Below are positions 43,934 to 51,557 of a stretch of 64,000 nucleotides of DNA, one piece after another. Below the pieces are notes generated by a model. That model did no database searches. It saw only the letters and a program-made list of their open reading frames with translations, and was not told the DNA's origin. Every line of letters starts with the position of its first letter. The first letter of the stretch is position 1. Source of the DNA: Fimbriimonas planktonicus (GTDB lineage Bacteria; Armatimonadota; Fimbriimonadia; Fimbriimonadales; Fimbriimonadaceae); the NCBI GenBank assembly GCA_965234685.1, contig OZ248539.1, forward strand, positions 496,001 through 560,000. Reading direction: 5' to 3'. A program made the position numbers and the translations under genes.

Positions 43934-44919
43934 AACAAGTCGTCCTCATCATCGCCTGCGTCGTTGCGTTTATCGGCATGCTTGTGCTGGGAGGCATCTC
44001 ACCCATCGAAGCCGCGCAAACGCTGTTTACCGGAAGTCTCGGATCCCCGCGGGCGATTTCGGGCAGCTTGAAAGAGACCACCCCATTGCTCCTAGCGGGG
44101 CTTGGGGTCTTCTTCGCTCTCCGGGCCGGGCTGTTTAACATCGGCATCGAAGGGCAGTTCCTTCTCGGTGGTTTCGCAAGCGCCCTCGTCGCTCTCGCCG
44201 TGCCCGGACCCGGAGGGTTGTTGCTTGCCATGGTCGCCGGAATCGCGGCCGGTGCCCTCTGGGCCCTTCCGGCCGGATGGATTCGGGCCTATCGAAACGG
44301 GCACGAAGTGATCACCACGATCATGCTGAACAGCGTTGCGGTGGCACTTACCGACTTTCTTGTCGCCGGTCCCGCGCGAGCGGCTAATCAAACGGGGGCA
44401 ACGACCGCTACGATTCCAACCTCTGGACGACTGCCTGCGTTGCTCAACAGCCCACCATGGAATGTCAGCTCAGGTTTGCTCTTGGGCCTGATTCTCTGCG
44501 GAGTCATGGCTTGGTGGATGAAGCGCCGCGTCGCAGGGTACGAGCTCCAGGCCGTAGGAGCGAACCCTTCTGCCGCTCAGTTTGCTGGCATCAACGTCCG
44601 CAAAGTTCGATTGAACGCCATGCTCATTTCTGGGGCAATTGGTGGCCTCGGTGGCGCAATTCAAACGCTTGCGTTTGAAGGACGGTTTTATCAAGGCTTC
44701 AGCCCCGGCTACGGATTCGACTCCCTCGGTGTGGCGCTGCTGGCCGGAAGCAATGCCCTTTTGGTCGTTCCCATGAGTTTGCTGTTTGGTGTGCTCTCTA
44801 AGGGCGGCACGTCGCTCCTGATCCTTGGCGTTCCGAAGGGACTCACCAACTTGGTGGCTGGCCTGGTTATCCTCATTTCGGCGACGATTCGCTACCGGAG
44901 GCAAGCCCAAGATGCTTAA
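43930..44919 (+). CDS. ABC permease 1, nucleoside/BMP type
   Basis: The 329-aa inner-membrane protein starts at TTG 43930 (overlapping the ATPase stop as TTGA). It has about nine helices and the family signature FALRAGLFNIGIEGQFLLGGF near residue 60, followed by GHEVITTIMLNSVAVALT. These motifs belong to the BmpA-linked (YufP/NupP) permeases that carry nucleosides or other small molecules. An upstream in-frame ATG in the ATPase gene is not used, judging by homology. Confidence 0.9.
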   Translation: MKQVVLIIACVVAFIGMLVLGGISPIEAAQTLFTGSLGSPRAISGSLKETTPLLLAGLGVFFALRAGLFNIGIEGQFLLGGFASALVALAVPGPGGLLLAMVAGIAAGALWALPAGWIRAYRNGHEVITTIMLNSVAVALTDFLVAGPARAANQTGATTATIPTSGRLPALLNSPPWNVSSGLLLGLILCGVMAWWMKRRVAGYELQAVGANPSAAQFAGINVRKVRLNAMLISGAIGGLGGAIQTLAFEGRFYQGFSPGYGFDSLGVALLAGSNALLVVPMSLLFGVLSKGGTSLLILGVPKGLTNLVAGLVILISATIRYRRQAQDA

Positions 44920-45751
44920 TACGGTTCTCCTGACTCTGAGCATGGCCACTCCGTTGGTTCTAGCAGCCATGGCCGGATATTGCAGCGAGCGGTCCGGCGT
45001 GATCAACATCGGCCTAGAAGGGAAGATGCTGATGGCGGCGTGTGTGAGCGCGCTGGTGAGCATTTCGCACGGACAGGTTCTTGGCGTTCTCGCTGCGATT
45101 CTGGCCGCGATTATCATGAGCTTGGTCCATTGGCTGGCCACCCAGCGATTCGGCATTGACCATGTCATCAGCGGAATGTCTCTGAACGCGATCAGCGCAG
45201 GAGCAACCAACTTCATGTTTACGCGGTTTTCGGATCCTGATCGATCGGGCCGAATCGGGACGCTGCCGCCCTTGTTCTATCAGGTCTGCGCCATTGCCGC
45301 TCCACTGGCCTTGCTTGCTTATGTCGCCAAAACTCGAGGCGGGCTCTGGCTCGTTGCGGCGGGCAGTGATCCGGAGAAGGCACGTTTGGCCGGATTACAG
45401 CCAGATCGGATTCGGCTGTTTGCGCTGATCGCCACCGGGTTGTTCTCCGGGCTTGCCGGAGCCTATCTGGTCGCCGATACTGGTGTTTTCACGGACAACA
45501 TGACCGCTGGTCGCGGTTACATTGCTCTTGCTGCCCTCATTCTCGGCGGTTGGCGCGTGGGGCAAACGGCATTGGCTTGCCTTGCCTTCGGTTTCTTGAG
45601 TTCGCTCAACTTATTGTTCCAAGGGACCGACCTTGTTGGGGTCGCTCTGCCGTCTGAATTTTGGACGTCTCTGCCGTATCTCGCGACGGTTATTGCGCTT
45701 GCCGGATTCTTGGGCAAGCAACGAACACCGGCTGGGCTAGGAAAAACATGA
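44912..45751 (+). CDS. ABC permease 2, nucleoside/BMP type
   Basis: This 279-aa permease is the partner of the preceding one. The start ATG at 44912 overlaps the previous stop by 8 bp. It has seven or eight helices and the shared motif YCSERSGVINIGLEGKMLMAA, plus DHVISGMSLNAISAGATNFMF. These match the YufQ/NupQ-type second permease. Together the ATPase and two permeases make a complete import core for a nucleoside-like solute. Confidence 0.9.
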   Translation: MLNTVLLTLSMATPLVLAAMAGYCSERSGVINIGLEGKMLMAACVSALVSISHGQVLGVLAAILAAIIMSLVHWLATQRFGIDHVISGMSLNAISAGATNFMFTRFSDPDRSGRIGTLPPLFYQVCAIAAPLALLAYVAKTRGGLWLVAAGSDPEKARLAGLQPDRIRLFALIATGLFSGLAGAYLVADTGVFTDNMTAGRGYIALAALILGGWRVGQTALACLAFGFLSSLNLLFQGTDLVGVALPSEFWTSLPYLATVIALAGFLGKQRTPAGLGKT

Positions 45752-46977
45752 TTTCGGATTACAACACAGATTTCGATCGGATGCAACTCGCATTGGCGCG
45801 CCTTGGCAGCCGGGCCGTCAGGATCGTGGCCACCCGGAAGGTCGGGACGGTCGCAGATTCGATCGAGTTTCGGCTCTCCCAGTCCGGTCGCAACCTGCAA
45901 CTTCGGGTGATTACGCCGCGAACCGTTGCCTTAGACCGAACCGACTACACCTACACTCTGGTCGGCTCCAAGCTCACGGGAATGGATCTGCTAAATAACG
46001 AATTCATTCGTCGAACCGCGCCCTCCAGCGGCACCCCAATCGCGCGTCTAGCGAAGGTCCTCAACGCGATGGACGAGAGCGTTCGGCTCGTCGCAAATCC
46101 TGCCGATGCGAAGGATCTGGCGACGCGACTTAAGAAGGAATCTGGCTGGAAGAACCAGATTGTGGGTTCAACTTCCCGCTGGACCCGAGGGACAGAAAAG
46201 CAAGGCATTGTCGTTGAGCAACGAAAGGCGGATGGCCTCCCAAGTCTCGTGCGCTTCCGGTCTGCGGCGGAGGAAATCCGGTGGCAGTATTCGTACGGAG
46301 CATCCACATCCGTGTCCGCGCCGGCGACGGCGGGCTTTGTCAGCGTCGATTCTTTCATCGCACGCCCCGCTCTCCCGCGTTTTCCAGACTTGGCCACCGA
46401 GAATGCGGTCCGCACATTTTTAACCGCCCAGAAGAAGTTTCAGCGCGGTTCGATGGTGGCTACCAATGGGACCAAGCTGTACTTGAACGGCGCCAGTATT
46501 GGTGAAGACTCCGGCAAGGCGAAGTGGCGGTATGACGGTAAGGATCTGGTCGCCACAAATGGCACCGCGTGGTACCGCGGCCGAGCTCGTCGACGCGATG
46601 TAGGGAAGCTGCTGGGTGAGCTCTTGCCTACGGCGATCAGTACTTACGCGCGCGAACTGCTCAACGGCCGCGCACCGTACCGCTACAACTTGAGCGGAGA
46701 CATGCAGGGGCGCCTCGTCGGTGAACTCACGCTGGACGGTCGTAAGGTGAACATCTTCGAGTTCACAAACCCGCAACGGCGATTCGTGTTCCAGATTGAT
46801 TCCGCAACCAAGCTCGTCAAGCAACTGGAATCCGAGGTTAAGGACCGGCAAGGAAGAGCGATCAGCCGAAGCAAAGTCGCTTTCCAATATCAAACCGGCG
46901 CGAGAGCGATTCCCGCCATCGCGCTTCCTGCAAAAGCGAAATGGCGGGCGTTGCCTAAGCTCGACCAGACGTTGTAG
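45748..46977 (+). CDS. Operon-end protein with two LolA-like domains
   Basis: The 409-aa protein starts 4 bp into the permease stop (ATGA), with no signal peptide visible. It shows two related beta-rich halves. One runs from FDRMQLALARLGSRAVRIVATRKVG to RWQYSYG; the other begins NAVRTFLTAQKKFQRGSMVAT and continues with WRYDGKDLVATNGTAWYRG and VFQIDSATKLVKQLES. The LolA/outer-membrane-lipoprotein-sorting style (charged strand, DG-turns, late beta strand) is seen in both. It could act at the envelope, or it could be mis-started. It does not look like a substrate-binding protein. Function unknown. Confidence 0.65.
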   Translation: MISDYNTDFDRMQLALARLGSRAVRIVATRKVGTVADSIEFRLSQSGRNLQLRVITPRTVALDRTDYTYTLVGSKLTGMDLLNNEFIRRTAPSSGTPIARLAKVLNAMDESVRLVANPADAKDLATRLKKESGWKNQIVGSTSRWTRGTEKQGIVVEQRKADGLPSLVRFRSAAEEIRWQYSYGASTSVSAPATAGFVSVDSFIARPALPRFPDLATENAVRTFLTAQKKFQRGSMVATNGTKLYLNGASIGEDSGKAKWRYDGKDLVATNGTAWYRGRARRRDVGKLLGELLPTAISTYARELLNGRAPYRYNLSGDMQGRLVGELTLDGRKVNIFEFTNPQRRFVFQIDSATKLVKQLESEVKDRQGRAISRSKVAFQYQTGARAIPAIALPAKAKWRALPKLDQTL

Positions 46978-48234
46978 TCAGAGCTTGTCGATCTGGGCGA
47001 TCCGCTGGAAGACTTCCTGCGCCTTCGCGATTGCGGTATCGGGTGTGTTCGGGATCAGGAACGGAGGTTGATTCACCTCGATGTCTGGCGTGACGCCCTT
47101 GCCTTCAAGTCGAAGCCCCTTGATCGTGACGTAATCGCTGAGGGGGTACTGCAACGTAAACCCGCTCGTGAGCGGAGCGATGACTGAAACCAGCACGGCT
47201 CCCGCGCTCTTTCGCCCGATGATCGTTGCGCCGCCGACTTCGCGCAGGGCGGCTGCCGCCATCTCGGAAGCGGATCCAGACGCGCCATTCACCAAAACGA
47301 CGAGATTGCCAACGAAGCGTGGCACGTCGGATTTCGGCGTTACCTTTACCTTTCGCTTTGCAAAGGTGGCGATATCGGCAAGGTCCGTGCCCGGCTTTCC
47401 GGTCTTTTCTTTGTAATCTTCCACCACGCGGCGGGAGATGAAGGTGCCAATTTCCGCGTCCTTTGGCAAGAAGCAGGAAAGCAGGTGCTGGAGGTTGTAG
47501 ACCGCGCCACCGCCGTTGCCCCGCAAGTCAAGAATGAAATTGCGCTTGCCGATGCCTTTGCGAACCAGCGTTTCGACTCGGTCTGCGTTGTAGGTGAGGT
47601 CAAAAGTGTGGACGGTAAGCATCGCCGTATCGGCGTCGACCAAGTTGAACTCTTCTGGCTTTACCGTCGAATACTTCTTGCGCACGATCGAAAGGTCTTC
47701 GATCGTGCCGGTAGCCTTTTGGACTTTGATCTCGACCGTGCTGCCTTCTTCGCCGGCAATGGATTGCACTCCGGCAGAAATGGCTTTACCATTGACTTCC
47801 AAGATTCGGTCGCCTGGATTCAGGCCAACCTTTGCGGCGGGTGATCCGGCGTACACATACGTGATCATCATCGTGCCGTTATCCGGCGCGACGCCGATGC
47901 CGATGCCCGTGTTCTTAGCCTCGCGGCGCACGCTTGTCGCCTTCGGCGTGTTCAGAACGATATGGCTTGCTCCGAACTTTCGTAATGCGCTGTTCACCGC
48001 GCGGGTGAACGTTTCGTCGTCGTTCGCAGCTTCAAGGCGAGATCGCTCAGCCTCCAAAAAGTCTGGCCACTTGGCAAAGTCGATGCCCGGCACGAAGGCG
48101 TTCTGAGTCAGCGCATCGGTGATGCGTGCCAAGACCGCCTGCTTCAGCTCGGGATTCTTTTCGATGACTTGGGCTGGCGCAAGGGCCGTCATCGCCGCGA
48201 TAAAGGGAACAACGAATAGCTTCAAAAGCCGCAT
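46978..48234 (-). CDS. S41-family processing peptidase with PDZ domain
   Basis: Exported serine peptidase of the CtpA/Tsp type. The 418-aa protein has a signal peptide (MRLLKLFVVPFIAAMTALAPAQ), an N-terminal cap, a PDZ domain (residues about 108-185, AGSPAAKVGLNPGDRILEVNGK) and the catalytic domain with the serine cluster NGASGSASEM (319-323) and K342 in GRKSAGAV. It should cleave C-terminal tails of envelope proteins. It abuts the convergent LolA-like gene with no gap. An AAGG sequence lies 5 nt before the ATG. Confidence 0.9.
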   Translation of the reverse strand: MRLLKLFVVPFIAAMTALAPAQVIEKNPELKQAVLARITDALTQNAFVPGIDFAKWPDFLEAERSRLEAANDDETFTRAVNSALRKFGASHIVLNTPKATSVRREAKNTGIGIGVAPDNGTMMITYVYAGSPAAKVGLNPGDRILEVNGKAISAGVQSIAGEEGSTVEIKVQKATGTIEDLSIVRKKYSTVKPEEFNLVDADTAMLTVHTFDLTYNADRVETLVRKGIGKRNFILDLRGNGGGAVYNLQHLLSCFLPKDAEIGTFISRRVVEDYKEKTGKPGTDLADIATFAKRKVKVTPKSDVPRFVGNLVVLVNGASGSASEMAAAALREVGGATIIGRKSAGAVLVSVIAPLTSGFTLQYPLSDYVTIKGLRLEGKGVTPDIEVNQPPFLIPNTPDTAIAKAQEVFQRIAQIDKL

Positions 48235-48305
48235 GAGTACCTTCAGCTTACGCTCAATTTGCGATCAGAGATTCCGGAGAGGGTTTGAATCCGCAATTTC
48301 GCGGA

Positions 48306-48605
48306 CTATTCCTCGTAAACCTCGACGCGGATTCCGATTTCGGAAATGATGGCGGACACGGTTTCGCACTCATCTTTCCCGCCGTGGTGGACCACCGACT
48401 TGCCGAGGTGATGCACCTCCCAAGTTTCCATTTCGGCTTCGTCCACCGTGCAGCCGGTCGCCAAAAGAAGAATGTGGATGACTTCCTCGACTGAATTGCT
48501 GTCGTTGTCGTAAACCACCACCACCCAGCGTTCGGAGCGAAGGCTGTCTCCGAGGTCCGGGCGTTCAATCGTGCTTGGGGCGGCGTTAAGAATCATTCGG
48601 GCCAT
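48306..48605 (-). CDS. clpS: ClpS-like N-degron adaptor (copy 1)
   Basis: The 99-aa protein has the ClpS core: YDNDSNSVEEVIHILLLATGC, EAEMETWEVHHLGKSVVHH and CETVSAIISEIGIRVEV. ClpS binds N-degron proteins and hands them to ClpA/ClpC. It overlaps the upstream ClpS copy by 13 bp. No ClpA gene is near. Core hydrophobic positions and the HHLG region are kept; the exact residue set of the N-degron pocket was not checked. The two copies differ in the pocket segment (VHHLG here, AHTFG in copy 2). Confidence 0.88.
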   Translation of the reverse strand: MARMILNAAPSTIERPDLGDSLRSERWVVVVYDNDSNSVEEVIHILLLATGCTVDEAEMETWEVHHLGKSVVHHGGKDECETVSAIISEIGIRVEVYEE

Positions 48606-48880
48606 TCTTTGGTCACCTCGGTTTTAATCCCAACGGATGAGATGGTCGTGGCGACGGTGTCGCACTCTTCCCGGGCGGCGAAGTGAACGCTCGCTTTTCC
48701 AAACGTATGCGCCTCCCACATCTCGATGTAAGCCTCTGTTTCGTCGCAGCCGGTGGCTTCCATGAGAATCTCGATCACCTCGTCCATGGAGTTGGTGTCG
48801 TTATTGAACATGACGACCATCCAGCGCCCCTGGTTGCCGTACTGCTCGCTAAAGATCGGTTCGAGTAGCGGCTGGCTCAT
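48593..48880 (-). CDS. clpS: ClpS-like N-degron adaptor (copy 2)
   Basis: The 95-aa protein shares with its neighbour the pattern RWMVVMFNNDTNSMDEVIEIL, ATGCDETEAYIEMWEAHTFGK and CDTVATTISSVGIKTEV. The start overlaps the YfhO-like gene stop by 4 bp. Because two ClpS-like genes lie in tandem, one could recognise ordinary N-degrons and the other a special substrate, as in plants and some proteobacteria that have ClpS1/ClpS2. This is inference. Confidence 0.88.
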   Translation of the reverse strand: MSQPLLEPIFSEQYGNQGRWMVVMFNNDTNSMDEVIEILMEATGCDETEAYIEMWEAHTFGKASVHFAAREECDTVATTISSVGIKTEVTKEWPE

Positions 48881-51099
48881 TCCTTTTCTGACCTCGGACT
48901 GATCCAGAAGAAGAGAACCAGGAATAAAAGTGGGAAAAGTTTGTCAAAACTAACTTCAATTCCTAATCCCTTTGGACGAATATACACCTCGGGAGTGTTA
49001 TGCTCCAGTTCGTACTCTAGCCAACGAGTGTCCTTCCGCGGCTCACCGAGGTTACTGGTCCACTGACCGATGTTGCGGAACCGGACGGTCAACTTTCCTC
49101 CCGGCGGGGCAACGATGCGGATACCAGAGGGCGACAGCTCGGCAATCTCAACCGGCTTGCCATCAACGTCGGCCAAGCCAGGTCCATCAATCTTATAAAC
49201 GTAGTAGCCATCCCGTTGAACGGGATCGGCGGTCATGGAGGCAAGCGGATTGCGGCTCCACACCTCGGTCACGCCCGCATCGGCGGCTTTCTTCGGGTCG
49301 AAACTGTCCTTAATGAACATCATGTTCCCGTTCGCCGGTGGGGGCGAATCTTGGCCATTGATGTCATTTAGCATCGCGACGGTGTCGCGGTGTACGAGGG
49401 AGTCATATCCACCCAGTTCCGGTTGCCGAAGCATAGTTGCCGTGTTCGGCGGCAAAACCGCCGGAGCGGCCGTGAGCAAGTCCCAATCGTTGTTGACCAC
49501 CGCGATGCGAGTTTTCGCTGGTTCTGCCTTTGCTTCCAGTGGTTTGCCGAACATGATTGGGTTGAAGGACAGGATCCATGCGATGCCAAAAACGGTCACG
49601 AGGCCAAGCGCCCCGTGGGCTTTCTTCTTTTCATCTGGCATCTGGAGAAACACGAAACAGCCGACAACCAGCAATATCCCCAGTAATGCCGTGGTAGCAC
49701 CAGAGATAAAGCCTGCCGCCGCTAGCTGACTGATCACTTCTGCGGGCACGTTAGTTGGCGTGAAAGTGCCATTGAGAAACGGCACCAGCAAGATGGACAG
49801 CAACACGACTCCGAGCCCGATCCAGCTTTTCTTCGTGAAGTTCTGAACTGTGTTTGATGCGCCGAGTCCGGCGAGCAAACTCGCTCCGAGGACAAACAGC
49901 ACAATCACGCGCCCTGGCGAACCGGTGGCGGACCAACCCGGCACGTTGAAGTACAGCACGGCGTTGAGCGGTGATCCAAACGCGATCAGCCCTGCGCCAA
50001 TGCACAATGCCGCGGCAAACCAAGTGCGTTTGGCTCGCCAATTGGCAAGGAACAGGAAGGCGAGGATCAATGGCCCTAGCGTCAACGCGCCTTCGGCGTA
50101 GTTCGCGCCACGAACGGCGATGGCTGGCCAATATTCGGAAACCTTGATCCCCGGGGCGGCCTCTGGACCCGCTACCCTTGGGTTGCCCAGCATGGTCGGG
50201 GACGAGAGCGCGCTGAGATGAAATGGTTTAAGCGACGAGGCCACGTAAGCTTCGTAGCCTTCCGGAGTGGGACTTCCGCGACGATGTGAGAATTGCGAAT
50301 ACTCAAGAACCGCCCGAACCTGCGGCCCGGCAACAAAATCGCCGATAAGGGCGGCCGTTAAGATCATTAATGCACGCATTCCGAGTGTGCTGGGCGACTG
50401 ACCAAACAGACTCGCAACGATGGCAAGCCCGATCGCTCCCAATCCGTAAGCGGAAAACTGCAAATGCCCAGCGAGAAGAATCAACGCAATCGGAGCAGCG
50501 AGCCGAAGAACCGCTCCCATCTCAAATCGATCTTTGGGAAGACTTAACGCCGCCGCGATGCCCCAGGGGATCCAGCAAACGGTCGTGATTACGCTCGGCA
50601 GCGCGGTCCAAGCGAGCATAAACGCACTCGTGCCAAACCCAACCGCCGAAACCGTCTGCCCGAACTCGTTCGCTCCGAGCGCCTTCGCCGCCTTTGCCGT
50701 GCCCAAAGCGGCAAGAGACAAGTGCAGCCACGCCAAAAGCACGATCGCGAGCCCAGTCGGAATTCTCAAAATCCCGACGAGGATATGGAACGGATACAGC
50801 GCACCAGACTGAGAGTTCGCCAATAGCGGAGTGCCGCCAAGTTCATATGGATTCCAAACCGGAACCTCAAACCGCCCCCAACTTTGGAAGACTAGGTCGC
50901 GCCAGACATAGAACTGAAGGACGCTATCGGCCTGAAGCACATCCCAAGGCACGCTTGGCTTTTCGCCGTTCCACGGTGCCATCTGCCGAATTTGGTCAAA
51001 GGCTCCGATGGTGCTGCCGCTGAATAGCGCCGGGGCAATGGGAATGAATCCGAGCAGAATGCACAGGATTAGATTCCAGTGCTTGCGGATCGGAGGCAT
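48877..51099 (-). CDS. YfhO-like multi-pass membrane protein
   Basis: The 740-aa protein has about twelve membrane helices and resembles the YfhO family: an N-terminal helix ILCILLGFIPIAPALFSG, the luminal loop with RFEVPVWNPYELGGTPLLANSQSGALYPFH, and a C-terminal soluble domain of about 200 residues. YfhO homologues act in glycosylation or teichoic-acid biology in Gram-positives; the exact reaction is unknown here. It follows the TPR gene by 15 bp and runs into the two ClpS genes. Confidence 0.75.
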   Translation of the reverse strand: MPPIRKHWNLILCILLGFIPIAPALFSGSTIGAFDQIRQMAPWNGEKPSVPWDVLQADSVLQFYVWRDLVFQSWGRFEVPVWNPYELGGTPLLANSQSGALYPFHILVGILRIPTGLAIVLLAWLHLSLAALGTAKAAKALGANEFGQTVSAVGFGTSAFMLAWTALPSVITTVCWIPWGIAAALSLPKDRFEMGAVLRLAAPIALILLAGHLQFSAYGLGAIGLAIVASLFGQSPSTLGMRALMILTAALIGDFVAGPQVRAVLEYSQFSHRRGSPTPEGYEAYVASSLKPFHLSALSSPTMLGNPRVAGPEAAPGIKVSEYWPAIAVRGANYAEGALTLGPLILAFLFLANWRAKRTWFAAALCIGAGLIAFGSPLNAVLYFNVPGWSATGSPGRVIVLFVLGASLLAGLGASNTVQNFTKKSWIGLGVVLLSILLVPFLNGTFTPTNVPAEVISQLAAAGFISGATTALLGILLVVGCFVFLQMPDEKKKAHGALGLVTVFGIAWILSFNPIMFGKPLEAKAEPAKTRIAVVNNDWDLLTAAPAVLPPNTATMLRQPELGGYDSLVHRDTVAMLNDINGQDSPPPANGNMMFIKDSFDPKKAADAGVTEVWSRNPLASMTADPVQRDGYYVYKIDGPGLADVDGKPVEIAELSPSGIRIVAPPGGKLTVRFRNIGQWTSNLGEPRKDTRWLEYELEHNTPEVYIRPKGLGIEVSFDKLFPLLFLVLFFWISPRSEKE

Positions 51100-51114
51100 G
51101 GCAGTCAGTTGCGG

Positions 51115-51477
51115 CTAGAAGTAAGCCAGCTGTTGGCGAGCCTTTTCGTGGCTTGGGTTTACGGCAACAATGATCCGAAAATTGTGCGCGGCCTCGTCGT
51201 TCATGCCCAGCATCATCTGGGTCATCGCGAGGTCGTAGCGAACATCCAAATCATTGGGGTCCTGCGTGCTGAGCGTTTGTAAGGTCTCAAGGCTGCCGTC
51301 AAAATCGCCTTCAAACCCTTGAATCAAGCCCATTTGGTGCCGAGCTCTAATGTGTCCAGGCTCTTGGTTTAGGACGCTCTCCAGATAGAGTCGGGCTTCC
51401 CCATATCTACCGGCGCAACGTGCATCAAATCCTTTTTGGTAGAGCGCTTCGATTTGGTTTTGATCCGCCATTGCCAA
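51115..51477 (-). CDS. TPR protein
   Basis: The 120-aa protein has about three tetratricopeptide repeats (ALYQKGFDARCAGRYGEARLYLESVL; ARHQMGLIQGFEGDFDGSLETLQTL; VRYDLAMTQMMLGMNDEAAHNFRIIV). TPRs are protein-protein interaction surfaces. A strong promoter ends 6 nt before TTG at 51477; an ATG two codons inside (51471) is the alternative start. It heads the four-gene minus-strand set with the YfhO-like gene and the two clpS copies. Confidence 0.85.
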   Translation of the reverse strand: MAMADQNQIEALYQKGFDARCAGRYGEARLYLESVLNQEPGHIRARHQMGLIQGFEGDFDGSLETLQTLSTQDPNDLDVRYDLAMTQMMLGMNDEAAHNFRIIVAVNPSHEKARQQLAYF

Positions 51478-51483
51478 GATAGC

Positions 51484-51512
51484 AGTATATCACCGGCAGG
51501 CGAGATTGTCAG
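51484..51512 (-). promoter_or_regulatory. Strong sigma-70-type promoter for the TPR-yfhO-clpS set
   Basis: Read on the minus strand, CTGACA and TATACT are separated by 17 nt. The -10 ends exactly 6 nt before the TTG at 51477. The -35 overlaps the edge of the neighbouring hairpin at 51512-51542. Confidence 0.7.
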
Positions 51513-51542
51513 TTCCCCGACGAAGCGCATTTGTCGGGGAAC
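51512..51542. terminator. Strong hairpin after ftsH
   Basis: GTTCCCCGAC and GTCGGGGAAC form a perfect 10-bp stem with an 11-nt loop, 15 bp after the ftsH stop. On the ftsH strand no U-tract follows the stem; on the plus strand a T-rich stretch does. It may terminate, pause or stabilise the ftsH transcript. Confidence 0.55.
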
Positions 51543-51557
51543 ATCAATTATTTTTGG

